Below the pieces are notes generated by a model. It had not been told where the DNA came from and made no database searches. It saw only the letters and a list, made by a program, of their open reading frames with translations. From Candidatus Rifleibacteriota bacterium (GTDB lineage Bacteria; UBP17; UBA6191; JACPRK01), in the NCBI GenBank assembly GCA_016213865.1, contig JACQZL010000366.1:1-13198 (forward strand): DNA of 13,198 bases, in the 5' to 3' direction. The position numbers and the translations under genes were made by a program. Of this stretch, positions 1 through 8,384 are shown one piece after another; position 1 is the stretch's first letter, and every line of letters begins with the position of its first letter.

Positions 1-237
1 ACCGGCAATCGCCGGGTCAACCCGGAGGCCCCCGTCCGCGTGGTGGTCGCGGAAATCCTGCTCAATCACCTGCTCTCCCCGGACCCGGCCCTGTCCGGCC
101 TGGACGGCGTGGCCGCCGTGGTCATGGACGAATTCCACAACTTCAACGAGCCGGAGCGGGGCATCGTCTGGGAACTGAGCTTGGTGCTGCTGCCCGCGCA
201 CGTGCGGGTCATGCTGCTTTCGGCCACGGTGGGCAAC
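1..237 (+). other. Fragment of a Ski2-like DExH-box helicase (motifs II and III)
   Basis: The translation from base 1 begins [12 protein letters not shown], which resembles the region after motif Ia in Ski2/Mtr4/HelY-type helicases (the TGD..INP..A pattern). It continues with AEILLNHLL in the place of the usual TTEILRNML. Motif II is DEFH at 127-138, followed by a PERGIVWE segment (about 151-174) that matches the typical KERGVVWE of Ski2-like enzymes. Motif III is LLSAT at 214-228, then VGN at 229-237. The Walker A motif would lie left of the window. Motifs IV-VI, the winged-helix and the ratchet domains should follow but are absent: the frame passes directly into CARDB sequence. Family assignment rests on motif order and spacing and is firm for Ski2-like SF2 helicase; a closer subfamily cannot be given. 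Confidence 0.85.
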
Positions 238-3200
238 CCGATCTACTTTGGCGTCCAGGTCGCGAACCGTTCCAATGTCGCGGCCGGCATCTTCCCTGTG
301 ATGTTCCACCTGGAGCCGGTAGTCGACCCCACCACCGGGGCTTCCACCAACCAGCAACCGTTCTTCCTGGGCGACTGGCTCGTCCCGGGCCTCGCGAGCA
401 ACGAGGTCACGACGATCACCACGCACAAGCCCCTGCCGTCCTACATTCCGGCCGGCAGCTACTTCTTGCGAGCCGACGTCGACCCGCGGAACCTCGTGCT
501 CGAGTCGAACGAGACGGACAACGTGGCCCGGACGACCAGGCCGGTGACCGTGAACCCGCCCTCGGGCAGCACGGACCCCAACAGGCCGGACCTGATTGTC
601 GGATACGTCTGGGGACCGCCGACGGCCTATCAGGGCGGCAAGTACACGCTGCTGTACCGCGTGGCCAACATCGGGCCGCTGGGCGCTCCGCGTTGCGACC
701 TCGCCCTGGGGCTCGCAGACGTGCAGTTCAGCCCGACCGGCGGCGTGGCGCCCTTCCGGACCTTGGCCGTGGTGTCGGTTCCCGAACTGCCTCCGGCCAG
801 CTCGGTCGAGCGGCACTTCGATGCCGTGCTTCCGACCGACGTGGCGACGGGCACCTACTTCCCGGTGGCCGCGGTCGACTCGGGCTTCGTCGTGCCCGAG
901 AAGGACGAGAAGAACAACGTCGTGGTGTCCCAGTCGCCCGTCTACGTGGGCGCGGGGTCGGTCTCCACACCCCTCGCGGACCTCGAAGGGATGGCCGTCT
1001 CGGCCCTGACGACCCGGGCCATGCCGGGGGAGAAGTTCCACCTGGTCGCGGCGTGGCGCAATGCCGGCACGACCGAGGCCGCCGGGTATGACGTCGGTTT
1101 CGTGTTGCAGTCCGGTGACGCGAACTCCACGGCCCCCGCGGTCCAGATCCCGCTTGATCGGATCATCGGCAAGCCCTTGCTCGCCGGCGCCCCGGCCGAG
1201 GTGATCACAACGGTGAGGCTGCCCGAGACGATCGCTACCGGAAGGTACCAGTTGAGGCTCGATCTGGACGCCTCCCGCATCGTCCCGGAGTCGAACGAGT
1301 ACAACAACAGCGCCTTCTCCCGCCTGCCGCTCGAGGTGGGCCCGGGGTCCAACCTCCAGCAGCCTGACCTGGTGGTCAGCGCGGTGCACCTCCCGAATCC
1401 GGCGGAGGCTGAACTGAATACGACCTTCACGGCGTCCGTCGTCTTCGGCAACACCGGCGGCCTCAACTCTCCGCGTTTCATGGCCGAGCTCAATCTGTTG
1501 CCGGTCCCCGTGAGCGGGACCGCTCCGGCCGCGGGCACCGCCAACTACTGGCGACTCGGAGAGTTCCTGGTAGAGGGCCTCGAGGCTGGCTCGACGCGCC
1601 CGCTGGAAGCCAAGCTGGTCGTTCCCGGCTTCATCGCCCCGGGCAACTACCTCCTTGGCGCCTATGCCGATACCCGGCAGATGGTGGCCGAGAGCAACGA
1701 GATGAATAACTTCGGGGCGTCGCAGGGAGTCCTCACCATCACGGGGACGCCCAACCACGAACTTCCCGATCTGGTCTCCGACGAGCTGGTCCCGCTGACC
1801 ACGATGGCCACGCAAGGCAGGCTCGCTCTGCATGCCGTCGTCCGCAACCTCGGGCCAGGCTTCGCCGCGGGCTTCGAGGTCGGTTTTGCGCTCGCCGTCA
1901 AGCCGGAGCTGCCTCCGCCCGGGGTCGACGTGGGCCTCGAGGGCGCGCGCTACGGCTTCTTCGTGCTGGGCAGCTCGTTCTTCTCGGAAGGCCTCGCCTC
2001 GCAGGCCCGCCGGCCGATCGACGCCGAGTTCGGGGTGCCCGCCGTGGTCCCGCCGGGTCGGTACTTCCTGATGATGGCCGCCGATCCAGGTTCTCGTCTT
2101 CCGGAAGTCGACGAGGGCAACAACTACCGCACGGCCCAGCAGCAAGTTGCGGTCGGCTCGGGCAGCGGCGACGACTTGCTGGACCTGAGGGCAGTCGCGC
2201 TCAGCGGGCCGACCTCGGGCGCCGTGGGCACCGAGGTCGAGGTCGTGGCGACGATTGCCGCGACCGGCGTGCTCCATCGGATGGACGTGCCGGTGCAGTT
2301 CTACCTGCTCGGGCCCTCCACCATCGGGCAGATCCTGGTGGCCCGGGTGGCGGTCCCGGTGCCGGCGTCCGCCCCCGGTTCGAGCACCACGACCGAACAC
2401 CGCGTGAGGTTTGTGGTGCCCTCGCCCTACGCGATGGCCAATGCCACGGACGGGTCGATGCCGCCCATCGTGACGACGAGCTACGCTCTGTCGTACTTCA
2501 TCGACCCGCAGTACACGATCCACGAGCCGAAGGACAACAACTTCTCGCGTCCGATGCCGTTCACGCTCACCGGCGTGGGGCAACCCAGCGACCCGCCCGA
2601 TCTGAAGGCGCTGATGGTGGCTGGGGTGAAACCGACCCCGGGGACGACCGTCGAGCTGTACGGCATGCTGGTCAATGCTTCGAACGTGAGTGTCTCCCAT
2701 CCCGTTGGACTCGACTTCACGCTGGTGCCGGCCCTTCAGCCCGGGACGGACCCGACCGGGGCGATCTCGTACCAGCCGCCGCTGCCACTCGGCAGGGCCT
2801 TCGTGGAGAGCGCGCCCCGCGGGGTAACGCTCACGGCCAGGGGCCTGGGCTGGTTCCCCGCCTACGTGCAGCCCGGGGTGTACAAGGTCAAGATGCGAGT
2901 CGATCCGGACCGCGTCCTGCGCGAGACGGACGAGACCAACAACGAGGTCCTGGCCGACAAGGAGACGGTGATCGCGTCTTCGGCCACGGATGTCACGGAC
3001 CTGGTTGCCCTCGGAGTTGTCGGTCCGCCCAGCGTGCGGCCGGGTGCCACGGTCCCCGTCACCGGCGAGCTCGCCAACCGGGGCAACGCCGGGGCGACCC
3101 ACTTCGCGGTTTCCTTCGGCCTTTCGCTGCAGGCGGCTGCGAACTACTCGCAGATCCCGCTCGGCACCAAGCTGGTCGAGGCCCTGGAGGCCGGAGCCAC

Positions 3201-6200
3201 GATCTCCTTGAGCGGCGACTTCCCGCTGCCGACCTACGTGCGGCCCGGGACTTACTACCTGGGGCTGCTGGTCGACAGTGCCAATACCGTGCGAGAGACC
3301 GACGAGCGGAACAACGCGGTCCTGTCGCAAACGCCCGACGGCCGGCTCATCCCGCTGACGGTCGAAGACCCGACGGGCGACGACAGGATGGCTGACCTGG
3401 CTGCGGTCGGTGTCAACGCGCAGCCGGCGCTGGTCGCGCCTGGCGGCAGGTTGGCCCTCTCCGGCCGGATCGAGAACAGGACGACCCAGCCCGTTCCCGT
3501 GGATTTCGGCGTCCTGTTCTTCGCTTCGCGGGATGCCATCTTGCCCACGACGCTGACGGCCGATCGGGCCACCACGCCGTGGAGCGGCGACGGCTACACC
3601 CTGGCCTATCGCATGGTCGCGGGCATCGGAGCCGGCGAGAGCCGGGAGTTGCTGGAGACGGCCTACGTGCCGCTCTTTGCCAAGCCGGGTGCCTACTATG
3701 TGGGACTGATCGTCGATCCGGAGCAGCGGATCGGCGAGCTGCCCGAGACCCGCGGGAACAACAAGATCCTGTCGTCCAACCCGGTGACGGTCACGACGCC
3801 GCCGAGCCAGATGCACTTGCCGGATCTGATTGCCGCAAACCTCTACACCGATTCTCGCGGGATCGCCGGCCAGGCGTTCACCATGAGGTGGGCGGCCCGG
3901 GCCGAACGGCTCGAGAAGCCCGTCACGTGTGACGTGCTCTTCCTGATGAGGCCGGCTTCGAACACGGTGCTGGATTCGACCCGTGGGGTCGAGGTGGAGG
4001 TCGATGGACACGCGACCAGGGTGTTGCCCGTGGGTCGCACGCAGGTGACGTTCAGCCCGGCTGGTCCGATGGCGGTGGCGACCGTGACGTCTCTCCGCTT
4101 GCCGGACAACATGCCGGCCGGGACCTACACGGCCGTGATGGTCGTGGATCCCGACGGCAAGGTCCTCGAGACGGACAAGCAGAACAACTACCTGGGAAGC
4201 TCCGTCCTGATCAAGATCGACGCAGGCACGACGACGCCTGATGACGATTGGGCCGACGACAACACGGGCACTCCGATCGGCGATTTCTTGGTCGACGGGG
4301 CCCCGGGGACAGCTCCCGCTCCATTGCCTGGAGTCCTGGAGACCGCGGGCGACCGCGACGTCTTCCGGTTCACGGCCATCGAAGGCCACGAGTACGTCAT
4401 CGGCACCATCCTGAGAGGCCTCTTCGACTCGGTGCTGGAGCTCCGGGACAGCAACTTCCAGCCGCTGTTCCGAGACTCCAACTCCGGGGAGGGCTACGCT
4501 TCCCAGGTCCGGTTCCGGGCCGAGCGTGGCGGCACCTACTATGCGGTGGTCTTCGCTCCGGAGGCCGTGATGACGGGTGACTACCTGATCTACGGCAGGG
4601 CGGTCACGATCGGCCAAGAGACGCCGGACCTGGTTCCCGGGCCGGTCTCGATCGACCCGATCCTGGCCACCAGCACGAGCGAGCTCACGGCCTTCTGCAC
4701 CATCGTCAATGCCGGACGCGGCGCTGTGACCACGGCCTTTGCCTGGGAGCTGCGGGTCGAGGATCACCTGGACGCCGACAGCGACCTGGCGTTCCGGCCG
4801 GTGGCCCACCAGACGGTCGTCCGGACCGGTACCGTCGAGGCGCTGGCCGCAGGCTCGACGATCCGCCTCAAGCCCGCGCCGTTCGGCCCCTTGCCGGCCG
4901 GCAAGTATGACCTGGTCTTGGCGGTCGACACCGCTGGCCAGGTCGAGGAGACCGACGAGTCGAACAACGCCCGCCCGACGCCGTTCGGCGTGGGCAACAC
5001 GAGTGGCGGGTTCTTGAAGGCGGACCTCGTACCCGCCGGGGTCTACTTCAAGCCGATGCGGCCCACCACCGAGAACGTCATCGTGGCCGGCGCGGCCCTG
5101 GTCAACAAGGGCGGCACCCCGGTCACCACGTTCGCCGCCGAGCTGTATCTGGACCGCACGTCTGCCTCCCGGGGCCGCCTGCTCCGGACGTTCAAGGTCG
5201 AGGGTCTGCGGCCCGACTCGGTCTACCCGCTGCCGGTCACGACCTTGGGCAAGCTGTCGGAAGGCCAGCACAACCTCGTGCTGGTGGTCGACAGCCAGAA
5301 CGAGATCGTGGAGGTCTCCGAGCAGAACAACACCGCCATCCGTGAGCTGTACGTGAGCGGCTCGACGCCCAGCGGCTACGACCTGGTGCCGGAGCACCTG
5401 GTCCTGATGCCCGAGACTCCCACGGCTGGCTCGGAGGTATCCCTGGGGCTGTATGTCGCCAACCGCGGCAGTCAGCCGTCACCCATGTGCGAGCTGAGGG
5501 TCTTCGTTGATTCCGTGGTCGGCTCCAACGGGACGCTGACCTCGACACCGACAGTGGTGCTCACGCTCGACTCGATCGCAGCCAACAGCGGTCGTCTGCT
5601 GCCGACGATCAAGCTCCCGCCGTTCGAGCAGCCCGGTCAGCACTTCATCGTGGTGCGGCTGGATGCCCAGGGTGCGGGCAATGTCGAGACGGTGACGGCC
5701 AACAACCAGGCTTCGCTCGAGTTCTGCGTCACCGAGCTGCTGGCCCAGACGAGGGCCCTGTTCGTGCGCGGCAAGGTGTACGAGGCGGCGGGCAATCTCG
5801 TCGGCGCCGGCTACAAGGTCCGGATCGTCAACCTGGCCCGGCGTGCGGTCTCGATCCCGGTCGTCACCAGCGCCGCGGGCAGCTTCGAGACGACCCTGGT
5901 GGGTCTGGGTGACAGCCGGATTGCTGCGGTCGAGGGCGACCCGCTCGAGTTCGCCGTCGAGGACCAGAACGGTCAGCGTTTCGAGGTGGCCGATCCGGTC
6001 CAACTCGTGCTGGATGCCGAGGACTTCGGACCTGACGGGTTGGTGCAGGACCTCAACATCGTTCCGCCTCCGCGGGACGAGATCGTGGCCGAGATCGTCA
6101 AGCCGGAGGATGGCGTGACGGTGCTGGCGGACGAGAAGATCGAGTTCCGCGGGCGGGCCAGCTACGTGTCCACCGCGGCCGAGGTGCAGCAGCGCCTGCT

Positions 6201-7266
6201 CTTCAAGTGGATGTCCGTCAGCGGCGGGCACAGCACCACGATCGCGTTTGGTGAGTCGTTCGCAACCAGGCTGAAGCCGGGTCGACACCAGGTCGAGCTG
6301 CAGGTTCGGGACATCCGCGGCAACCTCGGCACGGACACGTGCAGCATCAACGTGGAGCAGCCGACGACCGCCGAGGTCCACAGCCTGACGATCCTGGGCG
6401 ACCTGACCGTCCCGGGCAGCGCTGCCTCGACGCAGTCTCGCACGGCGACGGCCGCGCCCACCGAGGAACTGACAGTGACCATCACGAACGCAACCCGGAA
6501 GTTGACTGCAAGCACGGTCGTGCCCGCGAACACCGGCCGGTATGCGGTGGTCTTCACCGATCCGACCAGCGGGGTCGCGGCGCCGGGCGACCGGTTCCAG
6601 GTCGATGTCTCGGCGGCCGGGCGCAAGCTACCGGTGTCGCCGCAGAACTTCAGCGTCGGCCAGCGCGACATCCTGGCCGGCCAGCACGTTCGAAACCTCA
6701 GGGTCCACTACGAACCCGATCAGGTCGTGAAGCTGGCCAAGGGTGTGAACCTGATCTCGGTCCCCGTTCGGCCCGTGACCGAGGACGGGTCGCAGTATGA
6801 CGCCAGCCAGCTCGTTCAGGACCTGAACCTGAACTACCTGGTGCGGACGGAGTCCTCGAACGGCCGCCAGCGGTTCCGGGTCTTCCTGCCAGGGTTCACC
6901 GACAGGGACACCTTCCCGGTTGCCGGCAACGAGGGCTACATCGGCGGGCGGTCGACCTCGGGCCCGCACACGTTCCGGGGCGTTCGTTGGGAGCAGGAGC
7001 AGCTCGATCGTGACGTCAACCTGGGCGTCAATACCCTGGGCTTCCCGCAGGGCGTGCCTCCGGCGACTGACGCCGGCTCGCTGACGCAGCAGACCGGCGC
7101 GCGGTACCTCATCCGCACGATCCGTGGCGAGGGAGCCGACGATCGCGGCAGGTTCCAGTTCTACCTGCCCGGCCACGGCTCACCGTTCCCGATCGAGCCC
7201 GGCCAGGGACTGCTGATGGGGGCACCGGACCAGAGCCCGCTCAGTCTGGACCCCGGCCTGCAGTGA
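1..7266 (+). CDS. Giant CARDB-repeat extracellular protein, joined in frame to a helicase fragment (5' partial)
   Basis: The frame is open from the first base to a TGA at 7264-7266, about 2,421 codons, with no start that can be trusted (the first in-frame GTG is at 40). Codons 1-79 are a DExH helicase piece. The rest is a secreted-type repeat protein: thirteen CARDB-like units of 121-150 residues, each opening with a D-L pair and hydrophobic strand and ending in an acidic-Asn motif such as ETDETNN. A PPC domain (4237-4610) follows unit 10. After unit 13 come a carboxypeptidase-regulatory-like module (5758-6060), a PKD-like module (6082-6360), a third beta-rich module (6376-6720) and a duplicated C-terminal module (6742-7224). 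There is no LPXTG motif, membrane segment or catalytic triad. CARDB and PPC domains are known from extracellular adhesion-type and peptidase-associated proteins; a surface or secreted binding role is inference. The signal peptide is missing because the true 5' end is lost at the helicase join. Confidence 0.85.
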   Translation, partial: TGNRRVNPEAPVRVVVAEILLNHLLSPDPALSGLDGVAAVVMDEFHNFNEPERGIVWELSLVLLPAHVRVMLLSATVGNPIYFGVQVANRSNVAAGIFPVMFHLEPVVDPTTGASTNQQPFFLGDWLVPGLASNEVTTITTHKPLPSYIPAGSYFLRADVDPRNLVLESNETDNVARTTRPVTVNPPSGSTDPNRPDLIVGYVWGPPTAYQGGKYTLLYRVANIGPLGAPRCDLALGLADVQFSPTGGVAPFRTLAVVSVPELPPASSVERHFDAVLPTDVATGTYFPVAAVDSGFVVPEKDEKNNVVVSQSPVYVGAGSVSTPLADLEGMAVSALTTRAMPGEKFHLVAAWRNAGTTEAAGYDVGFVLQSGDANSTAPAVQIPLDRIIGKPLLAGAPAEVITTVRLPETIATGRYQLRLDLDASRIVPESNEYNNSAFSRLPLEVGPGSNLQQPDLVVSAVHLPNPAEAELNTTFTASVVFGNTGGLNSPRFMAELNLLPVPVSGTAPAAGTANYWRLGEFLVEGLEAGSTRPLEAKLVVPGFIAPGNYLLGAYADTRQMVAESNEMNNFGASQGVLTITGTPNHELPDLVSDELVPLTTMATQGRLALHAVVRNLGPGFAAGFEVGFALAVKPELPPPGVDVGLEGARYGFFVLGSSFFSEGLASQARRPIDAEFGVPAVVPPGRYFLMMAADPGSRLPEVDEGNNYRTAQQQVAVGSGSGDDLLDLRAVALSGPTSGAVGTEVEVVATIAATGVLHRMDVPVQFYLLGPSTIGQILVARVAVPVPASAPGSSTTTEHRVRFVVPSPYAMANATDGSMPPIVTTSYALSYFIDPQYTIHEPKDNNFSRPMPFTLTGVGQPSDPPDLKALMVAGVKPTPGTTVELYGMLVNASNVSVSHPVGLDFTLVPALQPGTDPTGAISYQPPLPLGRAFVESAPRGVTLTARGLGWFPAYVQPGVYKVKMRVDPDRVLRETDETNNEVLADKETVIASSATDVTDLVALGVVGPPSVRPGATVPVTGELANRGNAGATHFAVSFGLSLQAAANYSQIPLGTKLVEALEAGATISLSGDFPLPTYVRPGTYYLGLLVDSANTVRETDERNNAVLSQTPDGRLIPLTVEDPTGDDRMADLAAVGVNAQPALVAPGGRLALSGRIENRTTQPVPVDFGVLFFASRDAILPTTLTADRATTPWSGDGYTLAYRMVAGIGAGESRELLETAYVPLFAKPGAYYVGLIVDPEQRIGELPETRGNNKILSSNPVTVTTPPSQMHLPDLIAANLYTDSRGIAGQAFTMRWAARAERLEKPVTCDVLFLMRPASNTVLDSTRGVEVEVDGHATRVLPVGRTQVTFSPAGPMAVATVTSLRLPDNMPAGTYTAVMVVDPDGKVLETDKQNNYLGSSVLIKIDAGTTTPDDDWADDNTGTPIGDFLVDGAPGTAPAPLPGVLETAGDRDVFRFTAIEGHEYVIGTILRGLFDSVLELRDSNFQPLFRDSNSGEGYASQVRFRAERGGTYYAVVFAPEAVMTGDYLIYGRAVTIGQETPDLVPGPVSIDPILATSTSELTAFCTIVNAGRGAVTTAFAWELRVEDHLDADSDLAFRPVAHQTVVRTGTVEALAAGSTIRLKPAPFGPLPAGKYDLVLAVDTAGQVEETDESNNARPTPFGVGNTSGGFLKADLVPAGVYFKPMRPTTENVIVAGAALVNKGGTPVTTFAAELYLDRTSASRGRLLRTFKVEGLRPDSVYPLPVTTLGKLSEGQHNLVLVVDSQNEIVEVSEQNNTAIRELYVSGSTPSGYDLVPEHLVLMPETPTAGSEVSLGLYVANRGSQPSPMCELRVFVDSVVGSNGTLTSTPTVVLTLDSIAANSGRLLPTIKLPPFEQPGQHFIVVRLDAQGAGNVETVTANNQASLEFCVTELLAQTRALFVRGKVYEAAGNLVGAGYKVRIVNLARRAVSIPVVTSAAGSFETTLVGLGDSRIAAVEGDPLEFAVEDQNGQRFEVADPVQLVLDAEDFGPDGLVQDLNIVPPPRDEIVAEIVKPEDGVTVLADEKIEFRGRASYVSTAAEVQQRLLFKWMSVSGGHSTTIAFGESFATRLKPGRHQVELQVRDIRGNLGTDTCSINVEQPTTAEVHSLTILGDLTVPGSAASTQSRTATAAPTEELTVTITNATRKLTASTVVPANTGRYAVVFTDPTSGVAAPGDRFQVDVSAAGRKLPVSPQNFSVGQRDILAGQHVRNLRVHYEPDQVVKLAKGVNLISVPVRPVTEDGSQYDASQLVQDLNLNYLVRTESSNGRQRFRVFLPGFTDRDTFPVAGNEGYIGGRSTSGPHTFRGVRWEQEQLDRDVNLGVNTLGFPQGVPPATDAGSLTQQTGARYLIRTIRGEGADDRGRFQFYLPGHGSPFPIEPGQGLLMGAPDQSPLSLDPGLQ
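220..240 (+). other. Junction between helicase and CARDB sequence
   Basis: The bases encode SATVGNP. SATVGN is what a Ski2-like helicase has at motif III, and A-T-V-G followed by a hydrophobic strand and a V-x-N turn (IYFGVQVAN) is what a CARDB domain has near its first core strand. The breakpoint therefore falls inside a stretch that fits both parents, as expected for a join at a short shared sequence. The CARDB unit to the right lacks its usual D-L opening strand, and the helicase to the left lacks its second half. Confidence 0.7.
238..4225 (+). repeat. CARDB-like repeats 1-10 (protein-level tandem array)
   Basis: Ten beta-sandwich units follow one another. The acidic-Asn closing motifs begin at 502 (ESNETDN), 898 (EKDEKNN), 1288 (ESNEYNN), 1690 (ESNEMNN), 2104 (EVDEGNN), 2524 (EPKDNN), 2923 (ETDETNN), 3295 (ETDERNN), 3745 (ETRGNN) and 4168 (ETDKQNN), giving periods of 372-450 bases. 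Most units also carry a central V-x-N-x-G turn and a G-x-Y before a D-P/D-S strand (for example YYLGLLVDS). Unit 1 is truncated at its N-terminus by the helicase join. The units have diverged so far that they are no longer DNA repeats; similarity is only in the protein. Confidence 0.85.
4237..4610 (+). other. Bacterial pre-peptidase C-terminal (PPC) domain
   Basis: A low-complexity acidic linker ([16 protein letters not shown]) leads into a domain with the PPC pattern: [16 protein letters not shown], then [15 protein letters not shown], then a serine/aspartate turn, [16 protein letters not shown] and GDYLIYG. PPC domains are beta-sandwiches found in secreted proteins, usually at the C-terminus of peptidases. 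Here it sits inside the CARDB array between units 10 and 11, with no peptidase in view. Recognition is by motif pattern only. Confidence 0.75.
4621..5740 (+). repeat. CARDB-like repeats 11-13
   Basis: Three more units follow the PPC domain, opening with DLV at about 4630, 5023 and 5383. Their closing motifs begin at 4948 (ETDESNN), 5311 (EVSEQNN) and 5686 (ETVTANN), a tighter period of 363-375 bases than in the first array. Unit 13 has the most degenerate closing motif, with no acidic residue directly before the Asn pair. Confidence 0.8.
5758..6720 (+). other. Three non-CARDB beta-rich modules (carboxypeptidase-regulatory-like, PKD-like, unassigned)
   Basis: Bases 5758-6060 encode a module beginning [20 protein letters not shown], which resembles carboxypeptidase regulatory-like folds (G-x-V-x-D-x-x-G-x-P-x-x-G-x-x-V), with a [11 protein letters not shown] strand pair. 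Bases 6082-6360 encode a PKD- or Ig-like module with [20 protein letters not shown] and a closing [11 protein letters not shown] strand, a pattern common in PKD folds. Bases 6376-6720 encode a further beta-rich segment I cannot assign. All are consistent with a stalk linking the CARDB array to the C-terminal module. Confidence 0.5.
6742..7224 (+). repeat. Duplicated C-terminal module (two copies of about 68 residues)
   Basis: Copy A (6742-6948) runs GVNLISVPV, then YLVRT, then RFRVFLPGF, then [12 protein letters not shown]. Copy B (7024-7224) runs GVNTLGFPQ, then YLIRT, then RFQFYLPGH, then [13 protein letters not shown]. Order, spacing and key residues match, so this is an internal duplication. 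It occupies the extreme C-terminus, where sorting or anchoring modules of large surface proteins are often found. That role is a guess, since I do not recognise the module as a named sorting domain. Confidence 0.7.
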
Positions 7267-7295
7267 ACGGCTGACGCTCTGAAAGCGTGACGATG

Positions 7296-7331
7296 CGGCC
7301 GCCGGAGAGAAATCTCCGGCGGCCTTTTCTT
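7296..7331 (+). terminator. Intrinsic terminator after the giant CARDB gene
   Basis: A 12-bp perfect stem (GGCCGCCGGAGA at 7297-7308 with TCTCCGGCGGCC at 7313-7324) is closed by a GAAA tetraloop and followed by TTTTCTT at 7325-7331, 30 bases after the stop codon. A smaller 5-bp hairpin (7274-7288) precedes it. On the minus strand the hairpin has no T-tract, but it lies downstream of the leftward gene ending at 7370 and could weakly serve that gene as well. Confidence 0.9.
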
Positions 7332-7369
7332 CAGCGGCCCGCGAGGGCACTCCACCCAGCGACGCGAGC

Positions 7370-7914
7370 TCAGCGCATCTGTCCGCGGACCCACGAGGCG
7401 GCGCCGCTGTGCCCCGCGACTGCGTCGTGAAGCGCGTGGCGCAGCAGGTAGTCGGGCTCGGGATACGCCGCGCAGCCCGCATGCTTGCGGCCGATGGCGT
7501 GGATGCTGTCGAAGCTCCGGTACGGATGCGGGGAGGGGAATCGGACTGTTTTCGCCGCCCGTCCGGTGAACGACCTGCTGGCCTTCACGATGCCTGCCGC
7601 ATCGACGAGTTGCACTTCGAGGTCCAGCCGGGCGCGGTAGGTGCCGTCGTCGAAGGGCGGACGGCGACTCCACAGGGGGCCGGCGGCGTACGTCGCAGGG
7701 TGATACGGATCGGCCGTGACGGCCGAGACTTTGGGGTCGTGGACGGAGACGCGAAGCCCGAGGTCGGCGGGGAGGCGAGCTGGCAGATCCTCGAGGATGG
7801 CGTGCTGGGCCTCCAGGCCAGGGTGCTGGCAAAGTGAGACGGCAGGAGAGGAGCCTGCTGTCCAGCCCGTGCGGCAGCCGGGGCAAGCAGGGCAACAGCC
7901 AGGAGAAACCGCAT
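7370..7914 (-). pseudogene. Frameshifted gene for a small secreted protein of unknown function
   Basis: Reading leftward, an ATG at 7914 starts MRFLLAVALLAPAAARAGQQ, a clear signal peptide with an ARA cleavage site. That frame soon turns into Ser/Thr/Arg/Pro-rich sequence typical of a wrong frame. From about 7825 a different frame carries plausible protein, HPGLEAQHAILEDLP to a TGA at 7370-7372, with G/C-ending codons and segments such as RARLDLEVQLVDAAG and YPEPDYLLRHALHDAV. This second frame has no ATG, GTG or TTG start between its upstream TGA (about 7937) and the GTG at 7615. Restoring one base around 7826-7850 joins both into a 181-residue secreted protein. Either the gene is broken or the sequence lacks one base there. 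No Shine-Dalgarno is clear upstream of 7914. I do not recognise the family. Confidence 0.55.
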
Positions 7915-7986
7915 GAGGGAAGCTCGCACGTCATGGCAACTACGTCGTTCGACGGCCGGCGTCAAGCGGGGGGCTTCCCCGAGGGT

Positions 7987-8026
7987 GCATGTCTCGTAGG
8001 TGGCCCCCCCTTGCTGGAGAAACACA
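7987..8026 (+). repeat. Dispersed repeat, copy 1
   Basis: The core GCATGTCTCGTAGGTGG plus a run of seven C (7987-8010) is identical over 24 bases to 13156-13179. After a short variable part both copies go on to GGA-x-AAACACA. In copy 1 that tail leads straight into the CACAGAGACGCAGAG inverted repeat. A G-run (7968-7973) upstream can pair with the C-run. Confidence 0.75.
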
Positions 8027-8170
8027 GAGACGCAGAGACACAGAGGCACAGAGGGATTTTCCTCTGGCTCGCTCGCAGGCGCCGCGACTCCTCGAGTCTC
8101 CCTCGTCTTGTCATCCGATGGACGTCGCCGCTCATGGTCTCTCTTTCTCTGTGGCTCCGTGTCTCTGTGT
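8022..8170. repeat. CACAGAG/CTCTGTG imperfect inverted repeat
   Basis: The left arm (8022-8053, ACACAGAGACGCAGAGACAC...) is complementary to the right arm (8139-8170, ...CCGTGTCTCTGTGT): 21 of the first 24 positions and 26 of 32 in all can pair, around a spacer of 85 bases. Each arm is itself made of ACAGAG/CTCTGT-like short units. The spacer shows no coding signal. Similar purine-rich intergenic palindromes are, to my recollection, common in large environmental bacterial genomes; this was not checked. Confidence 0.8.
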
Positions 8171-8286
8171 CGAAGAGTCAAGCCAGGGCCTTCCCAACAG
8201 GCGTGGGACCACTTGCTGGACACGCACCCGCCTCCCCGAACCCTCGTCCGTGCGAGACAGCGCCGCTCTCCGGAGTGAATGGGAGC

Positions 8287-8315
8287 TTGCCAGAAACGCT
8301 GCCCGTATCTATACT
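8287..8315 (+). promoter_or_regulatory. Sigma70-like promoter for the 288-residue secreted protein
   Basis: A -35 box TTGCCA (8287-8292) and a -10 box TATACT (8310-8315) are separated by exactly 17 bases; each matches the consensus at 5 of 6 positions. The start point would be near 8322, leaving a leader of about 60 bases before the GTG start at 8385. Confidence 0.7.
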
Positions 8316-8384
8316 CCAGCAACGCCGATCGAGGCGGATGCGGCGTCTGCGCGCAAGCGTGCGGAGCTTTACGGAGGAACCTTC

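Larger units (their letters stand above)
7915..8384. other. Non-coding region between divergent secreted-protein genes
   Basis: This 470-base gap separates the leftward gene starting at 7914 from the rightward gene starting at 8385. It holds the dispersed repeat, the CACAGAG inverted repeat and the promoter of the rightward gene. On the minus strand a TTGACG at 7965-7960 resembles a -35 box for the leftward gene, but no good -10 follows. Between 8171 and 8286 I see nothing recognisable. Open frames cross the gap on both strands, but their translations are repeat-derived (RHRDTEPQRKRDH and the like). Confidence 0.7.

Noticed and set aside
5479..6381. 300-codon open frame on the minus strand
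   Set aside because: Antisense to the CARDB protein; long only because high-GC sequence has few stops. The plus-strand repeat pattern is unbroken there.
1..7266. Helicase plus repeat protein considered as a new defence system
   Set aside because: The helicase part is only a central fragment without motifs IV-VI, the rest is an exported adhesion-type protein, and no nuclease, toxin or other defence gene is nearby.
7150..7266. LPXTG or other known cell-wall sorting signal at the end of the giant protein
   Set aside because: The C-terminus has no LPXTG, no hydrophobic segment and no basic tail.
7409..7837. 142-codon open frame on the plus strand
   Set aside because: It mirrors the body of the frameshifted minus-strand gene, has no Shine-Dalgarno and starts just after the terminator. 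The minus-strand reading has the more protein-like composition and a signal peptide.
7161..7934. 257-codon open frame on the minus strand
   Set aside because: Arg/Pro/Ser-rich translation typical of an out-of-frame reading in high-GC DNA, and it runs through the intrinsic terminator into the end of the CARDB gene.
8022..8170. CACAGAG units considered as a CRISPR array or tandem satellite
   Set aside because: There are no regular unique spacers between direct repeats. The arrangement is one inverted pair around a single spacer.
7989..8384. N-terminal extension of the 288-residue secreted protein to an ATG at 7989
   Set aside because: The extension is translated CACAGAG repeat, and it would bury the signal peptide and ignore the promoter and Shine-Dalgarno just before GTG 8385.
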